This document shows positions 24,647 to 34,562 of a stretch of 64,000 bases of DNA, piece after piece. A model generated the notes under the pieces. It was not told the origin of the DNA. It did no database searches and saw only the letters and a list, made by a program, of their open reading frames with translations. Position 1 is the first letter of the stretch; each line of letters opens with the position of its first letter. The position numbers and the translations under genes were made by a program. Source of the DNA: Coriobacterium glomerans PW2 (lineage in GTDB: Bacteria > Actinomycetota > Coriobacteriia > Coriobacteriales > Coriobacteriaceae). The stretch lies in the NCBI RefSeq assembly GCF_000195315.1, contig NC_015389.1:1674001-1738000 (forward strand). Reading direction: 5' to 3'.

Positions 24647-27190
24647 CTATGCCGAGGCGACAGCCTCCACCAGGACGGGCTCATCAAGAAATGCATCCTT
24701 GGGCATCGGTTTGAGCAGCTGATATGCGATCGCGGCGATCGCGATGAAGGCGATGACGGTCCATGCGCCAATCTCTCCGCCGGTCGCGAGCAGATACATC
24801 TGGTTCACGATCAGCCCGATCACCCAAGCGAGACCGCACTCGTATCCCAGCGCGATCGCCGTCCACCTGCCGGATTTCATCTGGTTTCTGATCGTCCCCA
24901 TGGCGGCGAAACATGGAGCGCACAGCAGATTGAACGCCCCGAATGCGAGCACGCCGCCGGCTGTTCCGAACATCGCGGAGAACGCGCTCCACATGCTCGG
25001 ATCGCTCTCGGTCGCACCGGAGATATGAAGCAGCGAACCTGCCGTGGCGACGACGTTCTCCTTGGCGATAAGACCGGTCACCGACATCGCGGCCGCCTGC
25101 CAGGATCCGAACCCGAGTGGTGCGAAGATCACGCCGAGCGCGCCACCGAGCCCGGCGAGCACCGAGTAATCGGTGAACTCCTCGGGGATCCCGGTCATGT
25201 CCGGCAGGTATCCGAATGCTCCGTGATAGACACCGAAGTTGGACAGGAACCACACCGCCACCGTCGAGGCGAAGATGATCGTCCCCGCCTTCTTGATGAA
25301 CGACCAGCAGCGCTCCCACACATGCAGAGCCCACGAACGGACAGCCGGCATATGATAGGTCGGAAGCTCCATGACGAAGGGCGTGGGACGGCCGCGGAAG
25401 AGCCTCGTCTTCTTGAGCATGATACCTGAGCCAATGACCGCGAACGCACCGAGGAAGTAGAACAGCGGACTGATCCACCAGGCCGATGTGCCGCTCACGA
25501 GCGCGCCCATGAGCAGCGCGATGATGGGCAGCTTCGCCCCGCAGGGTATGAACGTCGTCGTCATGACCGTCATTCGCCGGTCCTTCTCGTTCTCGATGGT
25601 CTTGGTGGCCATGATGCCGGGGACCCCGCAACCCGAACTGATGAGCATCGGAATAAATGATTTACCCGACAAGCCGAAGCGGCGGAACACGCGATCCATG
25701 ATGAATGCGACACGTGCCATGTAACCGCAATCCTCAAGAAACGAGAGCATGATGAACAAGACGACCATCTGCGGCAGAAAGCCGAGTATCGCTCCGAGCC
25801 CCCCGATGACACCATCGATCAGGAGCGCGTAGACGAGTCCCCCCTCCTGCGTTCCGCCCGCGGTCAGCCATCCGCCGACGATAGCGGGCACGCTCGGCAC
25901 CCAGGGGCCGAATGAGGCCGGATCGGGTTCGCCGACAGCGAGCGCGCCTTCGAGCGTCGCGCTATCCACGGACACTCTGCTCACCTGGTCGTCGTCTCCC
26001 GGGATCTCCGCTGTCGTCTTGATCTGGGAGACGGCCGGGTCGCGCGCGATATCCGCGGCTGCAGCCGCCGCGGCCGCCGGATCGCTCGCATCCATCGCAT
26101 CGTTGTATGCGGACACATCCACTCCGTGCTCGTCAGCAGCTGACATGAAAGCCGCGATCTCGGCTTGCGCCTCGGTATAGCGATCGGCGGCCTCATCGTA
26201 GGCCGCCCGACCCTGTCCCAAGACGAACCAGCCCTGATCGAAGATCTGGTCGTTTGTGAAATCGGTCGCCGACTTGCCGACGGTAAAGACCGCTATGAAG
26301 TAGACGAGAAACATCACGACGGCGAAGATCGGCAGGCCCAAGGCGCGGTTGGTCACCACGCGGTCGATCTTCTCCGAGACGCTCATCTTCTCGGGCGCTC
26401 GCTTGAGACAGTCGTCGATGATATGGGCGATCGTGGCGTAGCGCTCGCTTGTGATGATGGACTCCGCGTCATCTGAGCAGTCTCGCTCGCAATCCGAGAC
26501 GAGCTGCTCGATGCACGCCGCGCTGTCGCGGCTGAGGTGGACGCGCGTCAAGGCGTCAGCGTCGCGCTCGAACAGCTTCACAGCCCAGTAGCGGCGCTCC
26601 CGCGCGGCGACAGATGCAGGCAGCAGCTGCTCGATGCGCGAGACGACGCACTCGATGCTCGTATCGAACGCAGGCGAACTCGGCCTTGCCTTTTGAGTCG
26701 CCGCCTGCCTGGCCTCGGCGATCAGCTCGTCGACTCCCTTGTTTTTGAGCGCCGATATCATGATCACAGGGCATCCGAGACGTCTGGAGAGCGCTTTCGT
26801 ATCGATGCGATCGCCTGCGCGCTCGACGAGATCCCCCATGTTGAGCGCGATCACAGTCGGCAAGCCGGTCTCGATGATCTGCAGCGACAGATAGAGGTTG
26901 CGCTCGAGATTGGTGGCATCCACGATGTTCACGACCGCATCGGGAACGCCGCTCATGAGATAATCGCGCGAGACCCGCTCCTCGGGGCTGTAAGGAGACA
27001 GCGAATAGATACCGGGAAGATCCGTCACCGTTATCTGGTGATCGGCTCGGACCCTCGCCTCCTTCTTCTCCACCGTGACACCGGGCCAGTTTCCGACGTA
27101 GCCGTTCTGTCCGGTCACCAGATTGAAAAGCGTCGTCTTGCCGCAGTTCGGGTTTCCAGCAAGTGCCACATTGAGCGATGAGGCTGACAT
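24647..27190 (-). CDS. feoB: Ferrous iron transport protein B
   Basis: An 847-residue inner membrane iron(II) transporter with an N-terminal G domain. G1 is GNPNCGKTT (12-20), the switch segment has VGNWPGVTVEKKE, G3 is TDLPGIYSLSPYSPEE, and G4 reads ALNMGD. A GDI-like helical region follows, then the membrane part with SSGCGVPGIMATKTIENEKD and FIPCGAKLPI, the conserved gate motifs with cysteines. Between the first and second membrane helices there is an insertion of about 115 residues (about 322-440) rich in Ala, Asp and Glu, predicted outside the membrane. ATG 27190 has AGAAGG upstream. FeoA genes precede it and a Cys-rich small protein follows. Confidence 0.96.
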   Translation of the reverse strand: MSASSLNVALAGNPNCGKTTLFNLVTGQNGYVGNWPGVTVEKKEARVRADHQITVTDLPGIYSLSPYSPEERVSRDYLMSGVPDAVVNIVDATNLERNLYLSLQIIETGLPTVIALNMGDLVERAGDRIDTKALSRRLGCPVIMISALKNKGVDELIAEARQAATQKARPSSPAFDTSIECVVSRIEQLLPASVAARERRYWAVKLFERDADALTRVHLSRDSAACIEQLVSDCERDCSDDAESIITSERYATIAHIIDDCLKRAPEKMSVSEKIDRVVTNRALGLPIFAVVMFLVYFIAVFTVGKSATDFTNDQIFDQGWFVLGQGRAAYDEAADRYTEAQAEIAAFMSAADEHGVDVSAYNDAMDASDPAAAAAAAADIARDPAVSQIKTTAEIPGDDDQVSRVSVDSATLEGALAVGEPDPASFGPWVPSVPAIVGGWLTAGGTQEGGLVYALLIDGVIGGLGAILGFLPQMVVLFIMLSFLEDCGYMARVAFIMDRVFRRFGLSGKSFIPMLISSGCGVPGIMATKTIENEKDRRMTVMTTTFIPCGAKLPIIALLMGALVSGTSAWWISPLFYFLGAFAVIGSGIMLKKTRLFRGRPTPFVMELPTYHMPAVRSWALHVWERCWSFIKKAGTIIFASTVAVWFLSNFGVYHGAFGYLPDMTGIPEEFTDYSVLAGLGGALGVIFAPLGFGSWQAAAMSVTGLIAKENVVATAGSLLHISGATESDPSMWSAFSAMFGTAGGVLAFGAFNLLCAPCFAAMGTIRNQMKSGRWTAIALGYECGLAWVIGLIVNQMYLLATGGEIGAWTVIAFIAIAAIAYQLLKPMPKDAFLDEPVLVEAVASA

Positions 27191-27246
27191 CCATACCTTC
27201 TTCCACTCGATTCGTCCGAGCCGCCATGAGAAGCTCGCCGTTACCT

Positions 27247-27275
27247 CATTAGTTAGAAATGTCTAACTTTTTCAA
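27247..27275 (-). promoter_or_regulatory. feoB promoter with embedded DtxR-like palindrome
   Basis: On the minus strand TTGAAA (27270-27275), 17-bp spacer, CTAATG (27247-27252) is a plausible promoter 57 bp before feoB. Nearly all of the spacer is occupied by an inverted repeat AGTTAGA-AATG-TCTAACT (27251-27268). The TTAG/CTAA-rich dyad resembles sites of DtxR/IdeR-type iron repressors, but it is not the full consensus. Confidence 0.55.
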
Positions 27276-27290
27276 TACAAAAATGCGCCG

Positions 27291-27512
27291 TCATCCGACC
27301 TCGATGATCGCTGCCTCCTCTTTGCGGATCGAGAGTTCATAGCCGCGCACGCGGATCTCGATGGGGTCTCCCAAAGGCGCGACTTTCACCACGGTGAAAG
27401 CTGTTCCCCTGGTGAGTCCGAGATCCATGAGATGACGGCGCAGCGCACCCTCTCCATGCAGTTTGACGATAGCGGAGAAATCTCCCACCATCACATCTGC
27501 CAGTGTCTTCAT
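27291..27512 (-). CDS. feoA: Ferrous iron transport protein A (FeoA)
   Basis: A 73-residue SH3-like protein that supports FeoB. The family features are clear: LRRHLMDLGLTRGTAFTVVK, then DPIEIRVRGYELSIRKEEA near the end. ATG 27512 has a GGAGG site; the open frame upstream to 27551 is not needed. It is the second of two tandem FeoA genes before feoB. The separate promoter-like element between it and feoB suggests that feoB can also be transcribed alone. Confidence 0.92.
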   Translation of the reverse strand: MKTLADVMVGDFSAIVKLHGEGALRRHLMDLGLTRGTAFTVVKVAPLGDPIEIRVRGYELSIRKEEAAIIEVG

Positions 27513-27634
27513 TGCATCCTCCTCTCCATATGCCAGAATTGTCGTGTTCAACGTCTGAGGCAGCTTCCTCGAGAACCGCAGGAGCCCGAACTCAGCCGGA
27601 CCAGAGCAGCTGCTCGCCGGGAGCGGCCAGAAAA

Positions 27635-27889
27635 CTACGTGGTCATCACATGCTGCGCGACCCTGCTGTCGAGACCCAGCCGGGTTCCCTTGACGTTCAC
27701 GATGATGTTGCTCCCGCCCGCAGTGACAACATGCACCTGCGAGCCCGAAACGAATCCGAGGCTTTTGAGATGACGCCTGATACCCTCATCCCCGCGTACG
27801 CTCGAAACCGCTACCGTCTCACCGGATCTCACCAGTGACAGCGGCATCGAAGGTCTGCGTGTTTCGGTATGTGCCTGATAACCGAGCAT
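27635..27889 (-). CDS. Ferrous iron transport protein A, second copy
   Basis: An 84-residue FeoA-domain protein: GIRRHLKSLGFVSGSQVHVV and NIIVNVKGTRLGLDSRVAQHV match the SH3-like fold and its C-terminal strand. It has about 15 more N-terminal residues than the other FeoA. ATG 27889 is chosen because GGGGG lies 6 nt upstream; a GTG at 27934 and an ATG at 27847 are alternatives. The upstream region (27930-28020) contains loose TTAGTTAG and TTTAGA elements that resemble half-sites of the palindrome before feoB, so iron control of this gene is also plausible. Confidence 0.88.
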   Translation of the reverse strand: MLGYQAHTETRRPSMPLSLVRSGETVAVSSVRGDEGIRRHLKSLGFVSGSQVHVVTAGGSNIIVNVKGTRLGLDSRVAQHVMTT

Positions 27890-28055
27890 CCGAATCCCCC
27901 ATCCATCAAAAAGGAGCCGATCGCCAATGTTCACCTAAGTAAACTAGCACGGCGACACCCGCTCGGGAAGAGAGTCCGAGGGAAAAGGAGAAATTAGTTA
28001 GCTTCATCATACAATTTAGACAAATCAAACAAAACCGCGTCTGTGCGCGGAACAC

Positions 28056-28988
28056 TCACTGATATGAGCAGATCATCTCGATCTCACCGAGGATGTCTAT
28101 GCGCTCGCATCCCGACAGAGCCAGCAGATGGCTGCCCTTGCGAACATCCTCGCCGTTGAGCGTCCCCTCGCCGGCGATCACGCTCACGCAGGTGAAGGGA
28201 TGGCGCGTCTCATAGGTGAGCGAGCTGACACACCGCACGCGTTCGACCGTGTAGCACTCATTCGTCTCGAGCACGGTGACGCCTTCAGCCTCATCATCGT
28301 TGACGGTGCCCGAACACGGGGGAACCTGGTCGAAATCGATCACGTCGAGCGCTTGCGCCATATGCAGCTCTCGGTGGGTCCCATCGTCCTGTAGACGATC
28401 GTAGTCGTACACGCGGTAGGTCACATCGGAGGACTGCTGGGTCTCCAAAATCAGAGTGCCGCCCTTGATGGCATGTACCGTTCCCGGATCGATCTGAAAG
28501 AAATCGCCGGGTCGAACCGGCACCTCATTGAGCAACTCGTTCCAGCGGCCCTCGCGAGCCATGCGAGCGAACTCGTCGCGCGCGCGAGCCCGCTGACCGA
28601 TCACGATCGTCTGACCCGGATCCGCTGCGAGCACGTACCAGCACTCCTTCTTCCCCAGCGAGCCGCCTTCGTGCTCGGCAGCGTAGGCGTCATCGGGGTG
28701 CACCTGGATCGAGAGATCATCCTTCGCGTCGATGATCTTCACAAGCAGGGGAAAACGATCTCCTACGGCATCGCCGAAGAGCTCGCGGTGATGCTCCCAG
28801 AGCCATGACAGACTTTGTCCTGAAAACCGCCCCGTGGCGATCACATCGTCGCCAGAGGGGTGAGCCGAGATCGCCCAGCACTCTCCGACCGGGCCGGCGG
28901 GGATATCGTAACCGAAATCGGTCGCAAGGCGCCGGCCTCCCCAGATCTTTTCCTTGAACTGCGGGATGAGTTTGATCATGGACTCCAT
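28056..28988 (-). CDS. manA: Mannose-6-phosphate isomerase, class I
   Basis: Zinc enzyme (310 residues) that interconverts mannose-6-phosphate and fructose-6-phosphate. The metal ligands are in the expected order: QVHPDD (Gln and His), the glutamate in KKECWYVL, and the histidine in DPGTVHAIKGG. The N-terminal KEKIWGGRRLATDFGY and PVGECWAISAHPSG match the short bacterial type. ATG 28988 has AAAGGGG upstream. It is monocistronic by spacing: 296 bp separate it from aspS upstream. Confidence 0.93.
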   Translation of the reverse strand: MESMIKLIPQFKEKIWGGRRLATDFGYDIPAGPVGECWAISAHPSGDDVIATGRFSGQSLSWLWEHHRELFGDAVGDRFPLLVKIIDAKDDLSIQVHPDDAYAAEHEGGSLGKKECWYVLAADPGQTIVIGQRARARDEFARMAREGRWNELLNEVPVRPGDFFQIDPGTVHAIKGGTLILETQQSSDVTYRVYDYDRLQDDGTHRELHMAQALDVIDFDQVPPCSGTVNDDEAEGVTVLETNECYTVERVRCVSSLTYETRHPFTCVSVIAGEGTLNGEDVRKGSHLLALSGCERIDILGEIEMICSYQ

Positions 28989-29284
28989 GGGGTCCCCTTT
29001 CCGGTTGCGGCCTCAAGATGCGACGCTTCTGCGCCTCAAGCATACCCCCATCACGCGGCGGCCCCGAAGCAACTTCTGTGATCCTGCTGGATATTTCATC
29101 AGAAGATGAGGGCTGATCGATTCATGCGAGCCGAACGCGCGTCCGAAGACAGACGGCGTCCGGGCGAATCGATTCATGCCCGTCGAGACGTCTTCTCCGA
29201 GCGAGCCGGCACCGCGAAAGCGGACGCCGTCTGGGATCGACCTCGCGATTTCGATGGATCCGCTCTCGCGCCGTGGCGACCGCT
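28989..29284. repeat. Intergenic region with 12-bp inverted repeat and a duplicated 10-mer
   Basis: This region between manA and aspS contains a perfect 12-bp inverted repeat, AGACGGCGTCCG (29151-29162) and its complement (29221-29232), and two copies of ATCGATTCATGC (near 29117 and 29168). There is no T-tract, so it is not an obvious terminator for aspS. No coding frame is convincing. The manA promoter should lie in the left part. Confidence 0.35.
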
Positions 29285-31075
29285 TTAATCCAGTCGGATC
29301 GAAACATCCTCGAGCTGCCGAGATGAAACCGGACTCGGTGCGCGCAGCATGAGATCGGAGCCGGAACTCGTCTTGGGGAACGCGATGACGTCGCGAATCG
29401 ACGCTGAATCCGTGAGCAGCATGCAGATACGGTCCAGACCGAATGCGCACCCTCCCATCGGCGGAGCACCGTAATCGAGCGCGTCCAGCAAAAACCCGAA
29501 CTGTTCACGGGCGGACGCCTCGTCAAACCCCAGACGTTCGAGAACCTTCAGCTGAACATCGGATTCATGGATGCGGATGCCGCCTCCACCCGCCTCGAAG
29601 CCGTCCATGACGAGATCGTAGGTGCACGAGCCCACGGCGAGCGGGTCGGTCGCGATCTTCTCCCGGTCCTCGTCGCGCGGCTGCGTGAACGGATGATGCT
29701 CGGATGCGAAGCGCTGCTCAGCAGCGTCATACTTGAACAGTGGAAAGTCGACGACCCAGAGAAAGTCGTGACCCTGACGCGGGACGCCCAGCGCATCGGC
29801 CATGTGCGTGCGCATCCCGCCCAAGACCTCATCTGCGCAGAGTCGCTCGCCGGCGACGAGCATCACGAGATCTCCGGATTCGACATCGCAGCGACTTCGC
29901 AGATCGGCCATCTCGCTCTCGGAAAAGAACTTCGCGATCGGCGAGCTCACCGAGCCATCGGGGCGAAACGCTATCCAAGCGAGGCCCTTGGCTCCCAGCC
30001 TCGTAGCGACATCTGAGAGCTTGTCGATCTGCGCGCGCGGCCAAGCTCCGGCCCCACGCGCGTTAAGCGCCTTCACCACCTGTCCCTCGGCTTTGGCCGC
30101 ATGGGCGAACACCTTGAAGTCCGAATGCTCGAACGTATCGCTCAGATCGATCAGATGCATGCCGTAGCGCGTGTCCGGCTTGTCGCTGCCGAAGGTATCC
30201 ATGGCCTCCCAGTACGGGATGCGGCGCAGAGGCGCGGGAAAGCCCACGCCTACCTGGGTGAACGCCTCAAGGAGCACATCCTCCATCTCGCAGATCACGT
30301 CATCTTCGGTGACGAAGCTCATCTCGACATCGACCTGAGTGAACTCGGGCTGACGATCCGCGCGCAGATCCTCATCGCGATAGCACTTCGCGACCTGATA
30401 GTAGCGCTCCACGCCCCCGATCATGAGCAGCTGCTTCAGGAGCTGCGGGGACTGCGGCAGCGCATAGAAGCTTCCCGGCTGGGTGCGCGAGGGCACGATG
30501 AAATCACGGGCGCCCTCAGGCGTGGACTTGCCGAGAACCGGTGTCTCGATCTCTGTGAACGCGCGGTCGTGAAGCGCCTTGCGCACAGCGAACGCGAACT
30601 CGTCGCGGAGCCGGAGCTTGGCGGCGACCTCTGGGCGGCGCATGTCGAGATATCGGTAGCGCAGCCGGGTGTCCTCTGCGGTATCGATGCCATCTTCGAT
30701 CGGGAAAGGCGGGGTCTTGGCCCGGTTGAACACGGTGATATGGTCGACGAGCACCTCGATCTCGCCGGTCGCGAGCTTCGGGTTCACCATGTCCTCGCCT
30801 CGGCTCTTGACGATGCCGCGGACCAGGATCGGCCATTCTGGGCGCATGGTCTCAGCCGTCCTGAACGCCTCGCCGCCGGAATGCTCGGGATCGAACGTGC
30901 ACTGCGTCAAACCGGTTCGGTCGCGAAGATCGCAGAAGATCAGGCCTCCGTGGTCGCGGCGGCGCCACACCCACCCGGTGAGCGTGACCTCTTGACCGAT
31001 ATCCGCAGCGCGAAGCTCACCGCTCGTGCGACTGTGCATGGAATGCATGCGTTGCATATCGTGGCTGTCTTCCAC
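29285..31075 (-). CDS. aspS: Aspartate-tRNA ligase
   Basis: Class II synthetase (596 residues) of the bacterial type: anticodon-binding OB fold ([23 protein letters not shown]), catalytic core with [10 protein letters not shown] (motif 2 loop nearby: [23 protein letters not shown] spans it), the bacteria-specific GAD insertion, and motif 3 [13 protein letters not shown]. The start is most likely GTG 31075, as AGGAGG lies 5 nt upstream; the open frame further upstream to 31294 is non-coding in character. Whether it is discriminating (Asp only) or also charges tRNA(Asn) is unclear; the presence of gatCA in the window is compatible with either. Confidence 0.95.
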   Translation of the reverse strand: MEDSHDMQRMHSMHSRTSGELRAADIGQEVTLTGWVWRRRDHGGLIFCDLRDRTGLTQCTFDPEHSGGEAFRTAETMRPEWPILVRGIVKSRGEDMVNPKLATGEIEVLVDHITVFNRAKTPPFPIEDGIDTAEDTRLRYRYLDMRRPEVAAKLRLRDEFAFAVRKALHDRAFTEIETPVLGKSTPEGARDFIVPSRTQPGSFYALPQSPQLLKQLLMIGGVERYYQVAKCYRDEDLRADRQPEFTQVDVEMSFVTEDDVICEMEDVLLEAFTQVGVGFPAPLRRIPYWEAMDTFGSDKPDTRYGMHLIDLSDTFEHSDFKVFAHAAKAEGQVVKALNARGAGAWPRAQIDKLSDVATRLGAKGLAWIAFRPDGSVSSPIAKFFSESEMADLRSRCDVESGDLVMLVAGERLCADEVLGGMRTHMADALGVPRQGHDFLWVVDFPLFKYDAAEQRFASEHHPFTQPRDEDREKIATDPLAVGSCTYDLVMDGFEAGGGGIRIHESDVQLKVLERLGFDEASAREQFGFLLDALDYGAPPMGGCAFGLDRICMLLTDSASIRDVIAFPKTSSGSDLMLRAPSPVSSRQLEDVSIRLD

Positions 31076-31429
31076 AGGATCCTCCTTCATCTGCGCCGCC
31101 CCGTGTCGGTGCGGGCGGCAACCGACAGACTGCCGAGTCTGCGTAGACCGCGCAACCCGACACCGTAGCAAGAGATGGTACCATCTTATCGGCTGCTTGA
31201 TGCGGCGGCACGCTGATTTCGACACTTGTTCATGGGACCGCTGCAACCCGCGCTCCAAGGTGTCCGGACTGTACTTTTTTCTCGCGCTATTCACGATGGT
31301 TCTCTGCTAATGCGATCCGCTGAGGCGACTGCGTCGATGCAAAAAACGCTCCGAATACGGTCAAAATATACGATATATAGAATATTTAACCGTTATATTT
31401 CATAACGAAGAATATCCTAGGTATGAATA
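31076..31429. other. Divergent intergenic region between aspS and the amino-acid ABC importer
   Basis: The left part is the aspS leader. It contains a 7-bp hairpin (TGTCGGT/ACCGACA, 31098-31120) and a GATGGTACCATC palindrome (31174-31185). The right part (31360-31430) is strikingly AT-rich and holds overlapping dyads such as ATATACGATATATAG and repeated GAATAT elements, a likely regulator site for the plus-strand importer. No gene is seen. Confidence 0.4.
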
Positions 31430-31458
31430 TTGCCGAGACGCGCGGATAAAGCGATACT
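31430..31458 (+). promoter_or_regulatory. Promoter of the amino-acid ABC importer
   Basis: TTGCCG (31430-31435), 17-bp spacer, GATACT (31453-31458) forms a plausible sigma-70 promoter about 66 bp before the substrate-binding protein start, immediately downstream of the AT-rich block. Confidence 0.45.
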
Positions 31459-31523
31459 GGCTCGGGTATGTGATGCAGTACCCGACTCTGCGCACACCGC
31501 ACGACAAGGATTGGGGAACAGCT

Positions 31524-32363
31524 ATGAAGAAGATGGGAAGCGTACGATACGTCGTACCGTTCATGCTCGCACTTGCAACCGTGATAGGGCTTGCTGCGTG
31601 CAGCCAGGCCTCGAAGGGCGGTGACGCCTCCAAGGGTTCCGGCGCGTCAGGCGAATCGAACTCGAGCGATTACACCCTTACCTCCCCCGGCAAGCTCACA
31701 TTCGCGACATCTCCTGATTTCCCTCCCTTCGAGAACCTCAAGGACGGGGCATACGTCGGGTTCGATATCGAGATCGCCAAAGCGGTCGCCAAGCAGATGG
31801 GTCTGGAAGCGGAATTCAAGAATCTTCAGTTCGATGGCATCACCACGGCCATAGCCGCCGGCGGCCAAGCGGATGCGGGTATCTCGGGCATCACGATCGA
31901 ACCCGAGCGAGAGAAGGTGGTCGATTTCTCCAGCGGCTACTATACCGACGACCAGGCCATCGCGGTCATGAAGGGCAGTCCCATCACCTCGGACAACGCC
32001 GAGTCCGAGCTGAACAAGCAAGGCGTCGTCATCGCGGTTCAGAGCGGCACCACCGGCGAGGCGTTCGTGAAGGAGAACTACCCGCATGCGACGACTCAGA
32101 GCTATGGCAACTCCACAGACTGCTTCGCCGCTGTACAGGCCGGCCAAGCCGCTGCCGTCTGCACGAATAGATCCGTCGTGCAGAACATGCTCGCCGACGC
32201 CTATCCCGATGCTCAGATCGTAGCCCAGTCTGCGACGGGCGAGCAGTACGCGATCGCGGTATCCAAGGACAATCCGGGCCTGAAGCAGGGCATCGATCGC
32301 GCCCTCAAGGCACTGAGGGATGACGGCACCATCGACCGGCTCACCTCCGAGTATCTGAAATAA
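31524..32363 (+). CDS. Polar amino-acid ABC transporter substrate-binding lipoprotein
   Basis: A 279-residue lipoprotein of solute-binding family 3. The signal peptide (KKMGSVRYVVPFMLALATVI) ends in the lipobox LAAC with Cys26, so it is anchored outside the membrane. The mature part has FATSPDFPPFE, YVGFDIEIAKAVAKQMGL and FDGITTAIAAGGQADAGIS, the typical amino-acid-binding pattern. ATG 31524 has GGGGAA upstream. It is the first gene of a three-gene importer, 1 bp before the permease. The exact amino acid (glutamine, cystine, arginine or other) is not determined. Confidence 0.93.
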   Translation: MKKMGSVRYVVPFMLALATVIGLAACSQASKGGDASKGSGASGESNSSDYTLTSPGKLTFATSPDFPPFENLKDGAYVGFDIEIAKAVAKQMGLEAEFKNLQFDGITTAIAAGGQADAGISGITIEPEREKVVDFSSGYYTDDQAIAVMKGSPITSDNAESELNKQGVVIAVQSGTTGEAFVKENYPHATTQSYGNSTDCFAAVQAGQAAAVCTNRSVVQNMLADAYPDAQIVAQSATGEQYAIAVSKDNPGLKQGIDRALKALRDDGTIDRLTSEYLK

Positions 32364-32364
32364 C

Positions 32365-33678
32365 ATGAGCAGATCAGCCGAACGCAGATCGTGGAAGCTC
32401 CGATCTATCATCATGTTCTTCGCACTCGCCGTCCTGCTGTGCGGCGGCCCCAGAACCGCTTGCGCCCTGACGGTCGAGCGCTGCACGGCGCGCTCGAACG
32501 CAGACGACGAGACGAGCGATGTCATGGGCGGCTCGGAGACGCGTGTGACGTGGGAGGCGACCCTCGGTGTCGACGAGGGTCTCAGGTCGCTTTCGCTCAC
32601 GCTTCCGGAGAACACGGCATATCGCTCCGCCGATACGCGGGTGGTCTTGCTCACCGGACGGGATTTCATGACGCGCACCGAGATCGGAGTCGAAGTCGGC
32701 TCAAAGGATCAGACCTTGACGCTGTCCTTTCCCGAACCGATCAACCGAGCCGGAAAGCTCAACATCCAGATCTACGGGGTGATCTTCCCCGCAGCGGGCG
32801 GCCAGATGCAACTCACCGGCTCAGAGACTAATTCCGCAGGCAGCAAGGCCTTATCGGACATTCCCGCGATCACAGTCGTCGGCGTGTCGCCGTTCGAGCA
32901 GGCGGCGCAGTTTCTCTCCGCCCAGCCTTGGGTGAGATCATGGAACTCCAACAAGTTTCTGCGGCTGTTCGCCAATCCCATGATACTCGTGACGAGCTTT
33001 CCCGTGGTGCTCCAAGGCTTTCTCATGTCTCTGGCCATCGCAGCCATCTCGTTCCCCCTGGCCATCCCATGTGGTCTTCTCCTCGCGATCATGCGACGCG
33101 CCCGCAGCGCCGTGTTGCGCGGGATCGCGACGACCTACGTGAACATCGTGCGCGGCACACCGATGTTTCTGCAGATCTACATCGCCTTTTTCGGTCTGCC
33201 CCTCGCCGGAGTCCAAGTTGCGCCGTTCGCGCTCGGCATAATCGTCATGTTCATGAACTCGGGCGCGTATCTGTGCGAGATCTTCCGTGCCGGCATCGCG
33301 AGCATCGATATCGGCCAAGGCGAGGCGGCCCGCTCGCTGGGCATGACGCGTTCCCAGACCATGGTCGACGTCATTGTGCCCCAGATGTTTAGAGCCGTGA
33401 TCCCCAACCTCACCAATGAGTTCATCCTGCTGTACAAGGATACGTCGCTGCTCGCGGCCGTGGGCACCATGGAGCTGGTCATGTACGCCAAGACCATCGT
33501 CGCCAACACCGGTTCGATCACCCCCTATATCGTAGCGGCGGCATTCTATCTCGTCATCACGCTGCCGCTCTCCAAGATCACGCGGCATCTCGAGCGGCGC
33601 GTGAGTAGCGGTCGCACGCGCCGACATCGATCGAACACGACAGCGTCTGGCGACTCCGCGCGCGTCGCCGCGTCATGA
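32365..33678 (+). CDS. Amino-acid ABC permease with N-terminal ectodomain
   Basis: A 437-residue protein, about twice the usual 215-230 for this family. Residues 13-36 form a signal-anchor ([16 protein letters not shown], followed by PRTACAL). About residues 37-195 are hydrophilic and beta-rich ([40 protein letters not shown]), looking like an extracellular beta-sandwich. The permease domain begins near 203 and has the EAA loop [38 protein letters not shown] and [17 protein letters not shown]. The C-terminal tail is basic. The start is 1 bp after the binding-protein gene. The ectodomain is unrecognised; it could dock the binding lipoprotein or hold substrate. Confidence 0.9.
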   Translation: MSRSAERRSWKLRSIIMFFALAVLLCGGPRTACALTVERCTARSNADDETSDVMGGSETRVTWEATLGVDEGLRSLSLTLPENTAYRSADTRVVLLTGRDFMTRTEIGVEVGSKDQTLTLSFPEPINRAGKLNIQIYGVIFPAAGGQMQLTGSETNSAGSKALSDIPAITVVGVSPFEQAAQFLSAQPWVRSWNSNKFLRLFANPMILVTSFPVVLQGFLMSLAIAAISFPLAIPCGLLLAIMRRARSAVLRGIATTYVNIVRGTPMFLQIYIAFFGLPLAGVQVAPFALGIIVMFMNSGAYLCEIFRAGIASIDIGQGEAARSLGMTRSQTMVDVIVPQMFRAVIPNLTNEFILLYKDTSLLAAVGTMELVMYAKTIVANTGSITPYIVAAAFYLVITLPLSKITRHLERRVSSGRTRRHRSNTTASGDSARVAAS

Positions 33679-33689
33679 GGAGGCACGCG

Positions 33690-34508
33690 ATGCCCGAATC
33701 AGATGAACAAGATCTTTTGCTGGAACAGCAGCTGGAAGACGCGAACGGAGACGATGGTGGCCCACGTGACGATCGCACCTCTATCATTCGTGTCACCGAT
33801 CTGCGTAAGAGCTTCGGGGAAACCGACGTGCTGAAGGGGATATCGATGGACATCGCCCGCGGCGAGGTCGTCGTCATCCTGGGGCCATCGGGATCGGGCA
33901 AGTCAACCCTGCTCAGATGCCTGAACCGGCTCGAGCGACCAGACTCGGGCCAGATTCTGTTCGAGAGCCAAGACATCACCGCGCACAAGGTTGAGCTCAA
34001 TCGCGTGCGAGAGCGCATGGGCATGGTATTTCAGAGCTTCAACCTGTTCCCCCACCTGGATTCTCTGCACAACGTCATGCTCGCGCAGATGAAGGTTTGC
34101 AAGCGCACGAAGCGAGAAGCCGAGCGAGTCGCATTGTGCCAGCTGGCTCGCGTGGGTCTCAAGGATCGCGCGGATTACTTTCCAGACGAACTCTCCGGCG
34201 GTCAGCAGCAGCGCGTCGCGATCGCCCGTGCGCTCGCCATGGATCCGCACGTCATGCTCTTCGATGAGGCGACCAGCGCGTTGGACCCCGAGCTCGTCCG
34301 CGACGTGCTCGATGTCATGCGCGAACTCGCCCAGGCTGGCATGACCATGGTCGTGGTCACCCACGAGATGAGCTTCGCGCGCGATGTCGCGGATCGCGTC
34401 ATCTTCATGGAAGACGGTGTCGTCGTCGAGCAGGGCACGCCCGAACAGATATTCGAGCACCCCTCATCGGATCGCACGCGCGCCTTCATCGGTGCCGTAT
34501 CCGGGTGA
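33690..34508 (+). CDS. Amino-acid ABC transporter ATP-binding protein (GlnQ-like)
   Basis: A 272-residue cytoplasmic ATPase powering the importer. It has Walker [11 protein letters not shown]-loop [11 protein letters not shown], signature ELSGGQQQR, Walker [15 protein letters not shown] and the switch histidine in VVTHEMSF, all intact. About 30 extra acidic residues precede the usual N-terminus. ATG 33690 is chosen because GAGGAGG lies 6 nt upstream; the ATG at 33675 overlaps the permease end. [10 protein letters not shown] is typical of polar-amino-acid ATPases. Confidence 0.95.
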   Translation: MPESDEQDLLLEQQLEDANGDDGGPRDDRTSIIRVTDLRKSFGETDVLKGISMDIARGEVVVILGPSGSGKSTLLRCLNRLERPDSGQILFESQDITAHKVELNRVRERMGMVFQSFNLFPHLDSLHNVMLAQMKVCKRTKREAERVALCQLARVGLKDRADYFPDELSGGQQQRVAIARALAMDPHVMLFDEATSALDPELVRDVLDVMRELAQAGMTMVVVTHEMSFARDVADRVIFMEDGVVVEQGTPEQIFEHPSSDRTRAFIGAVSG

Positions 34509-34562
34509 GCAGAGCCTACTGCGCGCTTCTGAAGCAGCATGCTCGTTGCTGCGGTGACACGC

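Noticed and set aside
31165-31190. TGGTACC in the aspS leader as a possible T-box
   Set aside because: The sequence is a self-palindrome (GATGGTACCATC). A T-box for tRNA(Asp) should have UGGC to match its G discriminator, and no specifier stem or terminator with T-run is evident.
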